The notes below the pieces were generated by a model. The model had not been told where the DNA came from, made no database searches, and saw nothing but the letters and a program-made list of their open reading frames with translations. A stretch of 64,000 nucleotides of DNA from Ureibacillus aquaedulcis (GTDB lineage Bacteria > Bacillota > Bacilli > Bacillales_A > Planococcaceae), in contig NZ_JAUHTQ010000006.1 in NCBI RefSeq assembly GCF_030418165.1, forward strand, positions 145,757 to 209,756. Direction: 5' to 3'. The position numbers and the translations under genes are program-made. Shown here in pieces: positions 37,093 to 45,241 of this stretch (positions are counted from its first letter, which is position 1; each line of letters opens with the position of its first letter).

Positions 37093-37126
37093 AGTGTAAT
37101 TTTACACTTTAAGTATTATAAGTCAA
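37093..37126 (-). promoter_or_regulatory. Promoter with operator-like palindrome for the DUF3139 gene
   Basis: On the minus strand TTGACT (37126-37121), 16 bases, TAAAAT (37104-37099). The -10 lies in the centre of the palindrome AGTGTAATTTTACACT (37093-37108, seven-base arms). The half-site AGTGTA resembles operators of YtrA-type GntR repressors, though with shorter spacing. Confidence 0.55.
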
Positions 37127-37134
37127 TAAAAAAA

Positions 37135-37214
37135 ACACAATTCAGATTCCTACTGAATTGTGTCATTAGCCACAAAAAAAGCAAAACAACAGTTTTACTT
37201 GAGTAAACTGTTGT
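37135..37214 (-). terminator. Two tandem terminators after yneF
   Basis: The first stem (37186-37214) pairs ACAACAGTTTAC with GTAAAACTGTTGT and is followed by TTTGCTTTTTTTG. The second (37135-37163) pairs ACACAATTCAG with CTGAATTGTGT and is followed by TTTTTTTATTG. Both face the minus strand. Confidence 0.88.
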
Positions 37215-37224
37215 CGGATTACAA

Positions 37225-37446
37225 TTATTTATCTTGTAATTTATTCATTTGTGCCATCATTTGACGCACTTGTTTTTCAGATGGTTTTCGTCCCATTTGA
37301 GCCATCATTACACGGATCATTTGTTCATTGATCGGTGGGTTTTCTTTTAAGTATTTCATCATATATTGACGAGCAAAGTAGAAGCCTAGTGCTACTCCCC
37401 CTGCTAATGCTACGATGATAAGTACAATTGCAAGCCATAAATCCAT
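37225..37446 (-). CDS. yneF: YneF family protein (UPF0154)
   Basis: This 73-residue protein has one N-terminal membrane helix (about 3-25) and the conserved tail [20 protein letters not shown]. Function is unknown. The start follows GGAGGAGGT. Beside sirA as in B. subtilis. Confidence 0.93.
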   Translation of the reverse strand: MDLWLAIVLIIVALAGGVALGFYFARQYMMKYLKENPPINEQMIRVMMAQMGRKPSEKQVRQMMAQMNKLQDK

Positions 37447-37655
37447 TTGTGCCTACCTCCTCCACGTTCCTTGATACCACGAATCCACTTTTATAAGTTT
37501 TATGTATTACTCATTAAAAGAAGTAACCTCTTTAAAACTTAGACAAAGTTAAACTCTCCATGAAGGATTATACACTAATAACGGCATTGTTACTAGTTAT
37601 TCAATAGTTTTTTCTAGGAATGCAGGCGATTTCCCGTAAGCAGGTTTACTTTTCT

Positions 37656-38084
37656 CTAATAGGAAGCATGCTTGATTGGCTTCAACCAGCCACATTCGGA
37701 ATCCTCTGCATTAAATGCAATAAAGGAATCATTCATTTGTGATAGACTATGGAACAAATCTAGATCCAGCATGCGGGAACCCTCGCAAATTGCTTCTAAA
37801 TGATACGTACACACTTTTATTTTCAAACCACCTTTAAATTGGTGTTCAAATTTCATATAGTCATTCACCCATTGGATAGTTGGAAAACTTTTCTTCAAAT
37901 GCTCATAGAGTACACCTTGTACCATTCTTCCTTCAATTGGTTCACATAGATAGCTTAGCTGCTTGCTAACAGAGGACTCGAGAGCTGGCTCTTTTGTCGC
38001 AACCATTTCAAGAAGCTGTCTTTCTCTGCCAAATACAAAAGACTGATACTGTTTTTTTATATGAAATATTGAATAGATTCTCAT
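37656..38084 (-). CDS. sirA: Sporulation inhibitor of replication SirA (YneE)
   Basis: This 142-residue protein binds DnaA domain I and blocks new rounds of replication when sporulation begins. It matches B. subtilis SirA at both ends: the N-terminal YSIFHIKKQYQSFVFGRER and the C-terminal FIAFNAEDSECGWLKPIK. The middle is poorly conserved. The gene lies next to yneF; in B. subtilis tkt is the other neighbour, here displaced by the lia genes. The start follows AAGGAGGA. A TTCGAAA in the upstream region is near a Spo0A box. Confidence 0.85.
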   Translation of the reverse strand: MRIYSIFHIKKQYQSFVFGRERQLLEMVATKEPALESSVSKQLSYLCEPIEGRMVQGVLYEHLKKSFPTIQWVNDYMKFEHQFKGGLKIKVCTYHLEAICEGSRMLDLDLFHSLSQMNDSFIAFNAEDSECGWLKPIKHASY

Positions 38085-38314
38085 CTTTCGTCCTCCTTTC
38101 TATAACCATATTATAAAAGAAAGATTTCGAATATTTTGTCAAAAGGTGTCCGAACTACGTTACTATTTTTGTCAAAATACAGTGAATCAACTAATTCATT
38201 CATTTTTCCTAGACTCCCTCAGCCTCGGGACCTACTAAAAAATGCAATTCGAGGCCGTTTTAAGAAATTCGCGGCAAGTGTAACATAAAGGTAACACGAA
38301 AGGAGCTAATAAAA

Positions 38315-38671
38315 ATGAAAAAATTCTTGATCTTTGCTGCCGGCATTGTCGCAGCAATCATTGCCCTAAGTATGTTGGGACCGTTAGTAGGATTTGCCTT
38401 CTCTGCATTGCTTGTCTATTTGGGATTGCACTATTACGTGAAATCAAACTCGGGGTTTGGAAAGGTATTTTGGGTATTGCTTGGATTGATCGGAATCTTT
38501 ACAGCGATTTCCAACATTCCAGCACTGGTTGGTCTTGCCGCAATCGCTCTGATCTATGTTCTATATAAAAAATGGAACAATGAAGAAGTTTCCTTCGGCA
38601 AATCAAATCTGATGAAAGAAGACGACCCATTTACAAACTTTGAAAATGAATGGGCAAAGCTAACAAAATAA
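38315..38671 (+). CDS. liaI: LiaI-like small membrane protein
   Basis: This 118-residue protein has about four hydrophobic helices (residues 3-90) and a charged tail. In B. subtilis LiaI anchors LiaH at the membrane under cell-envelope stress. Identification depends on its place directly ahead of liaH (20-base gap) and liaFSR, together with topology. The start follows AAAGGAGC. An inverted repeat GCCTCG/CGAGGC (38222-38255) lies in the promoter region. Confidence 0.8.
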   Translation: MKKFLIFAAGIVAAIIALSMLGPLVGFAFSALLVYLGLHYYVKSNSGFGKVFWVLLGLIGIFTAISNIPALVGLAAIALIYVLYKKWNNEEVSFGKSNLMKEDDPFTNFENEWAKLTK

Positions 38672-38691
38672 AATTCGAGGAGAGATTTTAA

Positions 38692-39348
38692 ATGGTAGGT
38701 TTATTAAAAAGATTTCGATACACTTTAGAGGCTGATCTACACCAATTGTTCGATAAAAAGGAAAGCAAAAATCCGATTGCGATGTTAAATCAATACATTC
38801 GTGAAGCAGAAAAACAAACAGAGCAAACAGGTAAATTACTAAACCGTCAAGCACAGTTAAAAGAACAACTTCAAAATGAGTTAAAAGAAACAACAACAAT
38901 GCTGGAAAAAAGAACGAAACAACTAGAGCTGGCACAGCAGTCAAACGAAACAGACTTAGTTGCATTTGCTACCCAGGAAGTTGAAACATACAAGACACGC
39001 CAGTCTACTCTCTTAAGTTCACTTGAACAATCAAATAAAGAATTCGTGGAGCTTGAACAAAAATTCGAGAGCATGAAACATAAAATCAAAGATATGAAAG
39101 TTCGTCAGCTGCAGTTGATGGGCAAAGAAAATGTAACACGCGCCCATTACAAGATGGATGGGGTGTTGAAGTCGAAGGATGAATCAGAATTTGATGATCT
39201 TTCATCTTACATCGAAACTTTGGCAGAAAAAATCGAGCAGGACTATGACAGAACACAACTGGAAGCCCGTCTTGCTAATCTGGAAAAGACAAACCAAGTA
39301 CCTCTTGGTATCGAACTGAAAAAAGAGGAAAAGGAAGAAGCGAAATAA
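38692..39348 (+). CDS. liaH: LiaH, phage-shock protein A family
   Basis: This 218-residue PspA/IM30 family protein is almost wholly helical with long coiled coils. The family start LLKRFRYTLEADLHQLFDKK and the heptad-rich Glu/Lys/Gln region (30-150) are visible. LiaH forms large oligomers that protect the membrane against antibiotics acting on the lipid II cycle. The start follows CGAGGAGA. Confidence 0.92.
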   Translation: MVGLLKRFRYTLEADLHQLFDKKESKNPIAMLNQYIREAEKQTEQTGKLLNRQAQLKEQLQNELKETTTMLEKRTKQLELAQQSNETDLVAFATQEVETYKTRQSTLLSSLEQSNKEFVELEQKFESMKHKIKDMKVRQLQLMGKENVTRAHYKMDGVLKSKDESEFDDLSSYIETLAEKIEQDYDRTQLEARLANLEKTNQVPLGIELKKEEKEEAK

Positions 39349-39412
39349 CTTCTTAAAAAATTATGGCGGTCGTTCACACAAGAAATTCATCTGTTAAATA
39401 GATAAAACATGC

Positions 39413-39466
39413 TATAATGACATTTGTTAGGAGAAGACAACCAGGTCTTCTCCTAAGGTTTTTTGT
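39413..39466 (+). other. Extended -10 promoter running directly into a terminator, between liaH and liaF
   Basis: TGCTATAAT (TATAAT at 39413-39418) is followed within about ten bases by a 12-base-pair stem (TTAGGAGAAGAC / GTCTTCTCCTAA, loop AACCAG) and GGTTTTTTG. The hairpin clearly ends liaIH. If the promoter is used, its transcript would begin at the foot of the stem and be about 40 bases long. Confidence 0.7.
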
Positions 39467-39514
39467 TATAAGTAGAGAGCCTGAGCACAACAAGAGAAAA
39501 AAGGAGGAACCACT

Positions 39515-40195
39515 TTGAACAGATTTAGTACGAACCAATTAACCTTTGTCGCAATTGCTGTTATTTTGATTGTGTTCGCAGAGCTCACACTTTTTAATAA
39601 TGGCAGCACCTTTTTAATAATCCTTGGGGCAATTCTGCTATATTTCAGCTTTTCCAAAAATAAAAAGTATCTTTTTTGGAGTGGTTGTTTCCTTATCTTC
39701 CTTGCTATCTTATCTATATGGAGCCTACGCCTGCTAATTGTTGGAGTATTAATTTACATACTATATAAACATGTTACGAAAGAACAAAAAATTGTGGCAA
39801 TCAACACTCAAGAGCTTGATGCCAAAATCATGAAGAACCGCCTAATCGGCAACATCTCTTCCCCAGTCGTGAATTACAAATGGGAAGACATCCTGATGCA
39901 GAAGTTTGTCGGCGACATCTCTCTTGATTTAACGGAGACCATTTTGCCAGCAGGTACTTCGGTCATTACCATCCGCCAATTCATCGGAAAAGTGACGATT
40001 GTGTTGCCTTATGAGATTCCCTTCCGCCTTCAGTATTCAACGCTTCTTGGAGAAGCAAAAATTCTGGGCAATCATTCCAAGCGATTAATCAATGAAAAAC
40101 TGATTTTTGAAGATGAAGAGGCACAGGATGCAAAACGCAATATAGTAATCCATGTTGCAACTTGGCTTGGGGACGTGGAGGTGATCCGTAAATGA
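39515..40195 (+). CDS. liaF: LiaF, negative regulator of the LiaRS system
   Basis: This 226-residue protein has about four N-terminal membrane helices (10-90) and a cytoplasmic beta-rich domain with the family segments ISLDLTETILPAGTSVITIR and VHVATWLGDVEV-like IHVATWLGDVEVIRK. LiaF keeps the kinase LiaS off without stress. It starts at TTG, seven bases after AAGGAGGA. It overlaps liaS by four bases. Confidence 0.93.
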   Translation: MNRFSTNQLTFVAIAVILIVFAELTLFNNGSTFLIILGAILLYFSFSKNKKYLFWSGCFLIFLAILSIWSLRLLIVGVLIYILYKHVTKEQKIVAINTQELDAKIMKNRLIGNISSPVVNYKWEDILMQKFVGDISLDLTETILPAGTSVITIRQFIGKVTIVLPYEIPFRLQYSTLLGEAKILGNHSKRLINEKLIFEDEEAQDAKRNIVIHVATWLGDVEVIRK

Positions 40196-41280
40196 TTTCA
40201 TTTCTATTTCGCTTGATGACGCTATTCTTCTTATTAAGCAGCACGGTTTTTGGCTATTTATATATCTTCCTGGGATCACCAACAGATGAAGATTGGGGCT
40301 TTTTACTGGAATATGAATCAGATGAACTGCCGGTGGTTGCATTTATATTGATGACGATTGGATTAATTAGCTTCTTCATTAGTATCTGGATGAGTGCAGT
40401 CGTGAGATCGAGAGAAAGTTCTGCGACACGCTACGTTAAGGAATTAGTGGAACCTGGTTTTTCGATGAAGAAAAAGAAAAATGTTTCATTTACCTTGAAA
40501 AAAGCGCTGACACAGGCAAACGATTTGATCGAGACCCAGCGAACAAGTTTGCAGCGAATGACAAACGAAAAAGCAGAAGCGAACGACAAAATCATCCAAG
40601 AACGGATTATCGCCGAACGGCAACGCTTGGCTCGTGAATTGCACGATTCCGTATCCCAGCAACTTTTTGCTGCGTCGATGCTATTATCTGCAGTTACTGA
40701 GCAGGAGGATGCACTCGGCACATCGAAACCTACTCTGCAGCAGGTTGAAAAAATTGTTCAGCAAGCCCAATTGGAAATGCGTGCATTGCTGCTTCATCTA
40801 CGGCCAATTGCCTTGAAAGACAGTACATTAGCACAAGGGTTGACGGATTTAATTCAGGAACTGCAGCAAAAAGTTTACTTCGATATCGATTACCGGATAG
40901 AAGAAATTGCATTGTCGAAAGCCGAGGAGGATCATTTATTCCGTATTGCTCAAGAAGCACTTTCCAACACGTTACGTCATGCAAAGGCATCAGAAGTGGA
41001 ATTGCTGTTGGTTGCCCGAGACCATGTGGGGATTTTACGGATCCAGGATAACGGCAAAGGCTTTAATATTGAAGACGATAAATCCACCTCCTACGGTTTA
41101 CGAAACATTGCCGAACGAGCCGTTGAAATCGGGTGTTCGTATAAAATCGTTTCCGTTCCCGGCGAAGGGACGATTGTAGAAGTAAAGGTGCCTCTGGGGA
41201 ACAAGGTTGACGTAGCAGTGGCAGAATCAAATAGTACGCCGGTGATCGACCTGTCGAAAGAAGAGAAATCAGCCGAGTAA
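40192..41280 (+). CDS. liaS: Sensor histidine kinase LiaS
   Basis: This 362-residue NarL-type kinase has two membrane helices (about 3-25 and 43-65) with a short outer loop typical of intramembrane-sensing kinases. The phosphoacceptor lies in RQRLARELHDSVSQQLF, and the ATPase boxes in FRIAQEALSNTLRHAKA, IQDNGKGF and YGLRNIAERA. It senses interference with lipid II cycling through LiaF. Coupled to liaF by an ATGA overlap. Confidence 0.94.
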   Translation: MISFLFRLMTLFFLLSSTVFGYLYIFLGSPTDEDWGFLLEYESDELPVVAFILMTIGLISFFISIWMSAVVRSRESSATRYVKELVEPGFSMKKKKNVSFTLKKALTQANDLIETQRTSLQRMTNEKAEANDKIIQERIIAERQRLARELHDSVSQQLFAASMLLSAVTEQEDALGTSKPTLQQVEKIVQQAQLEMRALLLHLRPIALKDSTLAQGLTDLIQELQQKVYFDIDYRIEEIALSKAEEDHLFRIAQEALSNTLRHAKASEVELLLVARDHVGILRIQDNGKGFNIEDDKSTSYGLRNIAERAVEIGCSYKIVSVPGEGTIVEVKVPLGNKVDVAVAESNSTPVIDLSKEEKSAE

Positions 41281-41321
41281 AATAGTATAGTTTTGGAGAA
41301 TTAGAGAAATTGGGTGATATA

Positions 41322-41954
41322 ATGATAAGAATTTTAATCGTGGATGATCATGAAATGGTGCGGATTGGGGTATCCGCTTATCTTTCTGCGCAGGCCGATA
41401 TGACCGTTGTCGGGGAAGCCGCAAATGGCCAGCAGGCAGTCGAAAAAGCACTTGAACTAAAGCCCGACATCATTCTTATGGACAATGTCATGCCTATCAT
41501 GACGGGTGCTGAAGCAACCGCACAAATTTTGCAACAATGGCCGAATGCTAAAATCATGATGGTGACAAGCTTCCTTGATGATGACAAGGTCTACCCTGCT
41601 TTGGAAGCCGGTGCTGTCAGCTACATCCTGAAAACATCCAACGCCAAGCAAATAGCGGAAGCCATTCGCAAAACGGTAGGCGGCGAAACAGTACTGGAAC
41701 CGGAAGTCACAACAAAAATGATTACCCGCATGCGGGGCAATGCCAATACGCCTCTTTACGAACAGCTGACTGAACGTGAAATGGAAATCCTTTTATTGGT
41801 GGCACAAGGCAAAGCCAATCAAGATATCGCCGACGAATTATTCATTGCCTTAAAAACAGTCAAAACCCATGTCAGCAATATCTTAGCGAAACTTGACGTA
41901 CAAGACCGCACGCAAGCAGTCGTCTATGCCTTCCAAAATGGACTTGTCAAATAA
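41322..41954 (+). CDS. liaR: Response regulator LiaR
   Basis: This 210-residue NarL-family regulator has a receiver domain with [10 protein letters not shown] and the phosphorylated aspartate in IILMDNVMP, and a C-terminal LuxR-type helix-turn-helix [20 protein letters not shown] then [10 protein letters not shown]. Phospho-LiaR activates liaIH. The ATG at 41322 is taken because MIRILIVDD is the normal family start; an in-frame TTG lies four codons earlier. Confidence 0.94.
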   Translation: MIRILIVDDHEMVRIGVSAYLSAQADMTVVGEAANGQQAVEKALELKPDIILMDNVMPIMTGAEATAQILQQWPNAKIMMVTSFLDDDKVYPALEAGAVSYILKTSNAKQIAEAIRKTVGGETVLEPEVTTKMITRMRGNANTPLYEQLTEREMEILLLVAQGKANQDIADELFIALKTVKTHVSNILAKLDVQDRTQAVVYAFQNGLVK

Positions 41955-41990
41955 AACATTGGTGTGTACAGCACCGATGTTTTTTATTTT
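41955..41990 (+). terminator. Terminator after liaR
   Basis: AACATTGGTG and CACCGATGTT form a ten-base-pair stem with loop TGTACAG and then TTTTTATTTT, directly after the stop codon. Confidence 0.92.
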
Positions 41991-42039
41991 GATCTATTTT
42001 GAGTTGAGCTGTGAGAATCGACAGAGCTCGTACGTACGC

Positions 42040-42072
42040 AAAAAAACTACCGCAGAATAGTTCTGCAGTAGT
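42040..42072 (-). terminator. Minus-strand terminator downstream of the 52-bp repeat array
   Basis: ACTACTGCAGAA pairs with TTCTGCGGTAGT (loop CTA) and is followed by TTTTTTT on the minus strand. No gene between here and tkt uses it. It suggests that transcripts run leftward through the repeats. Confidence 0.75.
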
Positions 42073-42248
42073 AAATAGGGGTTATACTAGAAGTTATGAA
42101 ATATGAAACTTCAAAACACTTTATTATATGAAATTTGTTATGGATTATGCTTGGAGCTTTTTAGATTTTGCTTAAGTTTTTATTAGCTAGTCTTTACTGG
42201 TTTTGGGGCTATTAGCGAATCTATTGTACGTGTAACTTCTTTTTCTTA

Positions 42249-42611
42249 TGACTGCTTTTATTAAACAATTTGTCTCCCTTGTTGCTTCGGTTTGTCCTTT
42301 AGACTGGCTCTATGAGACAATTTGCCTCTCTAGTTGCTTACGTTTGTCCTATAGACTGCTGCTATTGGACAATTCGCCTCCCTAGTTGCTTACGTTTGTC
42401 CTATAGACTGCTGCTATTGGACAATTCGCCTCCCTAGTTGCTTACATTTGTTCTATAGACTGCTGCTATTGGACAATTGGCCACTCTAGTTGCTTACATT
42501 TGTCCTATAAACTGCTGCTTGGACAATTCCCCTCTCTAGTTGCTTCGGTTTGTCCTATAGACTGCTTCTATTTGACAACTCGCCTCTCTAGTTTGCAAAC
42601 ATTGTTCAAAA
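42249..42611. repeat. Array of seven 52-bp tandem repeats
   Basis: Units start at 42249, 42301, 42353, 42405, 42457, 42509 and 42559 (AGACTGCTGCTATTGGACAA-like). Five are 52 bases, one is 50. The units at 42353 and 42405 differ at only two bases. Each contains GGACAA and TTGTCC about 23 bases apart and the core TAGTTGCTTAC. The period is not a multiple of three and every frame is broken, so it is non-coding. An eighth, degraded half-unit may follow at 42611. Confidence 0.92.
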
Positions 42612-42663
42612 GACTCCTGCTTTTCCAGTCCAGCTTCTCAAGGTGTCTCTCTTTTTCCTCAAC

Positions 42664-42711
42664 AAAATAAAAACCAGGCCGGAGAAATCATCTTAATCCC
42701 CCAACCTGGTT
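42664..42711 (-). terminator. Terminator after tkt
   Basis: AACCAGG and CCTGGTT enclose an inner GGGGGA/TCTCC stem and are followed by TTTTATTTTG on the minus strand. Confidence 0.82.
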
Positions 42712-42745
42712 CATTCACGGACTTAAGCCCTGGTCATCATAAAAA

Positions 42746-44740
42746 TTATAAAGCTTTAACTTTGGCTACAACATTTTCTACTGTGAAGCCGTATTGCTCG
42801 ATAACGATTTCGCCTGGAGCACTTGCGCCGAATTTGTCGATTGCCAGGATATCTCCTTCAAAGCCAGTGTATTTATGCCAGCCGAATGAAGAGCCCATTT
42901 CGATTGCCAAACGTTTTGTAACAGCTTTTGGCAATACTGATTCTTTATAGTCTGCTGATTGTTGCTCGAAGCGATCCATGGATGGCATTGATACGACAGA
43001 AGCATCGATTCCTTCAGCCAATAATTGTTTTTGTGCTTCCACAGCTAGAGAAACTTCCGAACCTGTTGCGATTAAAATCGCATCCGGCGTTTCTTTTGTT
43101 GCTGGAGAAACTACATAAGCACCTTTTGCCACACCGTCTTTTGCCAGTTCAGCTGATTTATCAAGAACTGGTAAGTTTTGACGGGAAAGTACTAGTACAG
43201 TTGGTACATTTTTGGATGATACAGCCAATTTCCAAGCTTCTGCTGATTCATTTGCATCGGCTGGACGAATTACCGAAAGATTTGGCATCGCACGCAATGA
43301 AGCTAAGTGCTCAACTGGTTCATGCGTTGGGCCATCTTCCCCTACTGCAATCGAATCATGTGTGAAAACATAAGTAACAGGCAATCCCATTAATGCAGAT
43401 AGACGCACAGCTGGACGAACGTAGTCAGAGAACACGAAGAATGTTCCACCGAATACATTTAAACCACCGTGCAATGCCATACCGTTCAATGCAGCACCCA
43501 TTGCGAATTCACGTACACCAAACCAGATGTTGCGGCCTTCCGGAGTATCCGGGAAGAAATCGCCAGCCCCTTTGATCGTTGTTTTGTTTGAACCGGCAAG
43601 GTCTGCACTTCCACCAAAGAATGAAGGTACTTTCTTCGCCAAAGCATTGATTACATCACCTGATGAAGAACGTGTTGCAACTGATTTTCCAGCTTCGTAA
43701 ACAGGCACTTCCGCATCGAAGTCTGCTGGCAGCTCGTTGTTCATTGCTTTCATGAATTGGTCGGCTAATTCAGGATATTCTGCTTTATAGCTCTCGAATT
43801 TCGCATTCCATTCTGCTTCTGGTTGAACGCCTTGTTTTTCCGCTGCTTCTTTGAAGATAGCATACACTTCTTCTGGAATTTGGAAAGGCTCATGTTCCCA
43901 AGCGTAAGCTGTTTTCGTCAAAAGTACTTCATCAGCACCAAGTGGAGCACCATGAGAGTCCGCTTTACCGGATTTGTTTGGAGAACCAAAGCCAATTACC
44001 GTTTTTACTTCAATTAATGTTGGTTTCCCTTTTGATTGCTTCGCTTGTTCGATAGCCGCATTCACTGCATCTACCTCTGTCCCGTCTGCTACATGGATGT
44101 AGTTCCAGCCATAGGATTCGAAACGTTTTTGTACGTTTTCAGAGAATGATTTTGCTAAATCGCCATCTAAAGAAATATCATTTGAATCGTATAGCACGAT
44201 TAATTTTTCAAGCTGCAAGTGTCCAGCTAAAGAGATTGCCTCTGCTGCAACACCTTCCATTAAATCTCCATCTCCGCAAAGTGCGTAAGTGTAGTGATCT
44301 ACGATATCATGACCTGGTTTGTTATATGTAGCTGATAAATGACGCTCAGCCATTGCCATCCCAACAGACATCGCTATCCCTTGGCCAAGAGGACCAGTTG
44401 TTGCTTCAACGCCAACCGTATGACCGAATTCAGGATGTCCAGGTGTTTTGGAACCCCATTGACGGAAATTCTTGATTTCTTCCATATCTAAACCATATCC
44501 ACCTAAGTGAAGCAAGCTATATAACAGCATCGAACCATGACCAGCCGAAAGAACAAAGCGATCGCGATTCACCCATTTTGGATTTTGTGGATTGTGGCGT
44601 AATTGTTTTGTCCACAAAGCATATGCCATTGGAGCAGCCCCCATCGGTAAACCAGGGTGGCCGGAGTTCGCTTTTTCGATTGCGTCAATTGATAAAGTTC
44701 GGATTGCATTAATTGCTAAAAGATCAGCAGTGTGTGCCAT
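42746..44740 (-). CDS. tkt: Transketolase
   Basis: This 664-residue thiamine-diphosphate enzyme moves two-carbon units in the pentose phosphate pathway. The N-terminal signature [20 protein letters not shown], the ThDP/metal motif [13 protein letters not shown] with the later NDIS ligand, and [20 protein letters not shown] in the pyrimidine-binding domain are all present. The length is normal. The start follows GAAAGGA. Confidence 0.98.
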   Translation of the reverse strand: MAHTADLLAINAIRTLSIDAIEKANSGHPGLPMGAAPMAYALWTKQLRHNPQNPKWVNRDRFVLSAGHGSMLLYSLLHLGGYGLDMEEIKNFRQWGSKTPGHPEFGHTVGVEATTGPLGQGIAMSVGMAMAERHLSATYNKPGHDIVDHYTYALCGDGDLMEGVAAEAISLAGHLQLEKLIVLYDSNDISLDGDLAKSFSENVQKRFESYGWNYIHVADGTEVDAVNAAIEQAKQSKGKPTLIEVKTVIGFGSPNKSGKADSHGAPLGADEVLLTKTAYAWEHEPFQIPEEVYAIFKEAAEKQGVQPEAEWNAKFESYKAEYPELADQFMKAMNNELPADFDAEVPVYEAGKSVATRSSSGDVINALAKKVPSFFGGSADLAGSNKTTIKGAGDFFPDTPEGRNIWFGVREFAMGAALNGMALHGGLNVFGGTFFVFSDYVRPAVRLSALMGLPVTYVFTHDSIAVGEDGPTHEPVEHLASLRAMPNLSVIRPADANESAEAWKLAVSSKNVPTVLVLSRQNLPVLDKSAELAKDGVAKGAYVVSPATKETPDAILIATGSEVSLAVEAQKQLLAEGIDASVVSMPSMDRFEQQSADYKESVLPKAVTKRLAIEMGSSFGWHKYTGFEGDILAIDKFGASAPGEIVIEQYGFTVENVVAKVKAL

Positions 44741-44762
44741 TTTGTGATATCCTTTCTCGCGC

Positions 44763-44791
44763 TTAATATTGTACTTTTACAGTTTAGACAA
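44763..44791 (-). promoter_or_regulatory. SigA promoter of tkt
   Basis: TTGTCT, 17 bases, TATTAA on the minus strand, about 20 bases before the tkt start. Confidence 0.65.
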
Positions 44792-44832
44792 GATTTTCTA
44801 AGAAAACAATCCTATTCCAGGACATTTTTAGA

Positions 44833-44861
44833 ATTATGTCATACTTTTTATGATTATGTCA
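44833..44861 (-). repeat. Direct repeat TGACATAAT, 20 bases apart, upstream of the tkt promoter
   Basis: TGACATAAT occurs at 44861-44853 and at 44841-44833 on the minus strand, and the surrounding 20-base units are similar (each ends in TAAAAA). Spacing of two helical turns and position about 40-70 bases upstream of the -35 are those of an activator site. No known regulator is recognised. Confidence 0.45.
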
Positions 44862-44866
44862 CAGTA

Positions 44867-45097
44867 TTAATTTAATTTATTTCGCTGAATTTCTTTAATT
44901 TTTTCCGGCGTCACGTCATTTCCAGTCACATCAATGATTTGCACGTTTTCAATTGTATTTCGGAAGGAAGAACGGAATGAATCCAAATATTCTTTTCGAA
45001 GCTGTGTACGTTCCTTCGCCTCTACTTCCGTTAAGTTTCCTTCTTTTGCCTTTTTCGATAGTTCATTTATTCGTTTGATTTTTTGTTCTGATAACAT
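44867..45097 (-). CDS. ynzC: DUF896 protein YnzC
   Basis: This 76-residue protein of the YnzC/UPF0291 family has a helical hairpin and a C-terminal tail. It carries the conserved stretches LSEQKIKRINELSKKAKEG and LRKEYLDSFRSSFRN. Function is unknown. In B. subtilis it follows lexA-regulated yneA-yneB and precedes tkt; here yneA, yneB and lexA are not on its upstream side, which is taken by the cobalamin locus. The start follows AAAGGTGAG. Confidence 0.93.
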   Translation of the reverse strand: MLSEQKIKRINELSKKAKEGNLTEVEAKERTQLRKEYLDSFRSSFRNTIENVQIIDVTGNDVTPEKIKEIQRNKLN

Positions 45098-45194
45098 GAT
45101 TTCTCACCTTTCTATTTCACTCATCTAGTATACAAATATCTTAGGATAATCCTTATATTATACTAAATGAAGATCCTTAACACTTCAAAGGTAA

Positions 45195-45241
45195 GGAAAA
45201 AAAACTCGGAGTGCAAGTAAAACACCCTAGATCTCCCGATT
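45195..45241 (-). terminator. Terminator after cobC
   Basis: An imperfect stem (TCGGGAG with CTCCGA, GGTG with CACT-like inner pairing) is followed by eight T on the minus strand. It closes the cobalamin locus. Confidence 0.55.

Noticed and set aside
42249..42611. CRISPR array
   Set aside because: The 52-base units are directly abutting with no unique spacers, and there are no cas genes anywhere in the window.
41322..45097. Mobile element origin of the lia-tkt repeats
   Set aside because: No transposase, terminal inverted repeats or target duplications are seen around the array.
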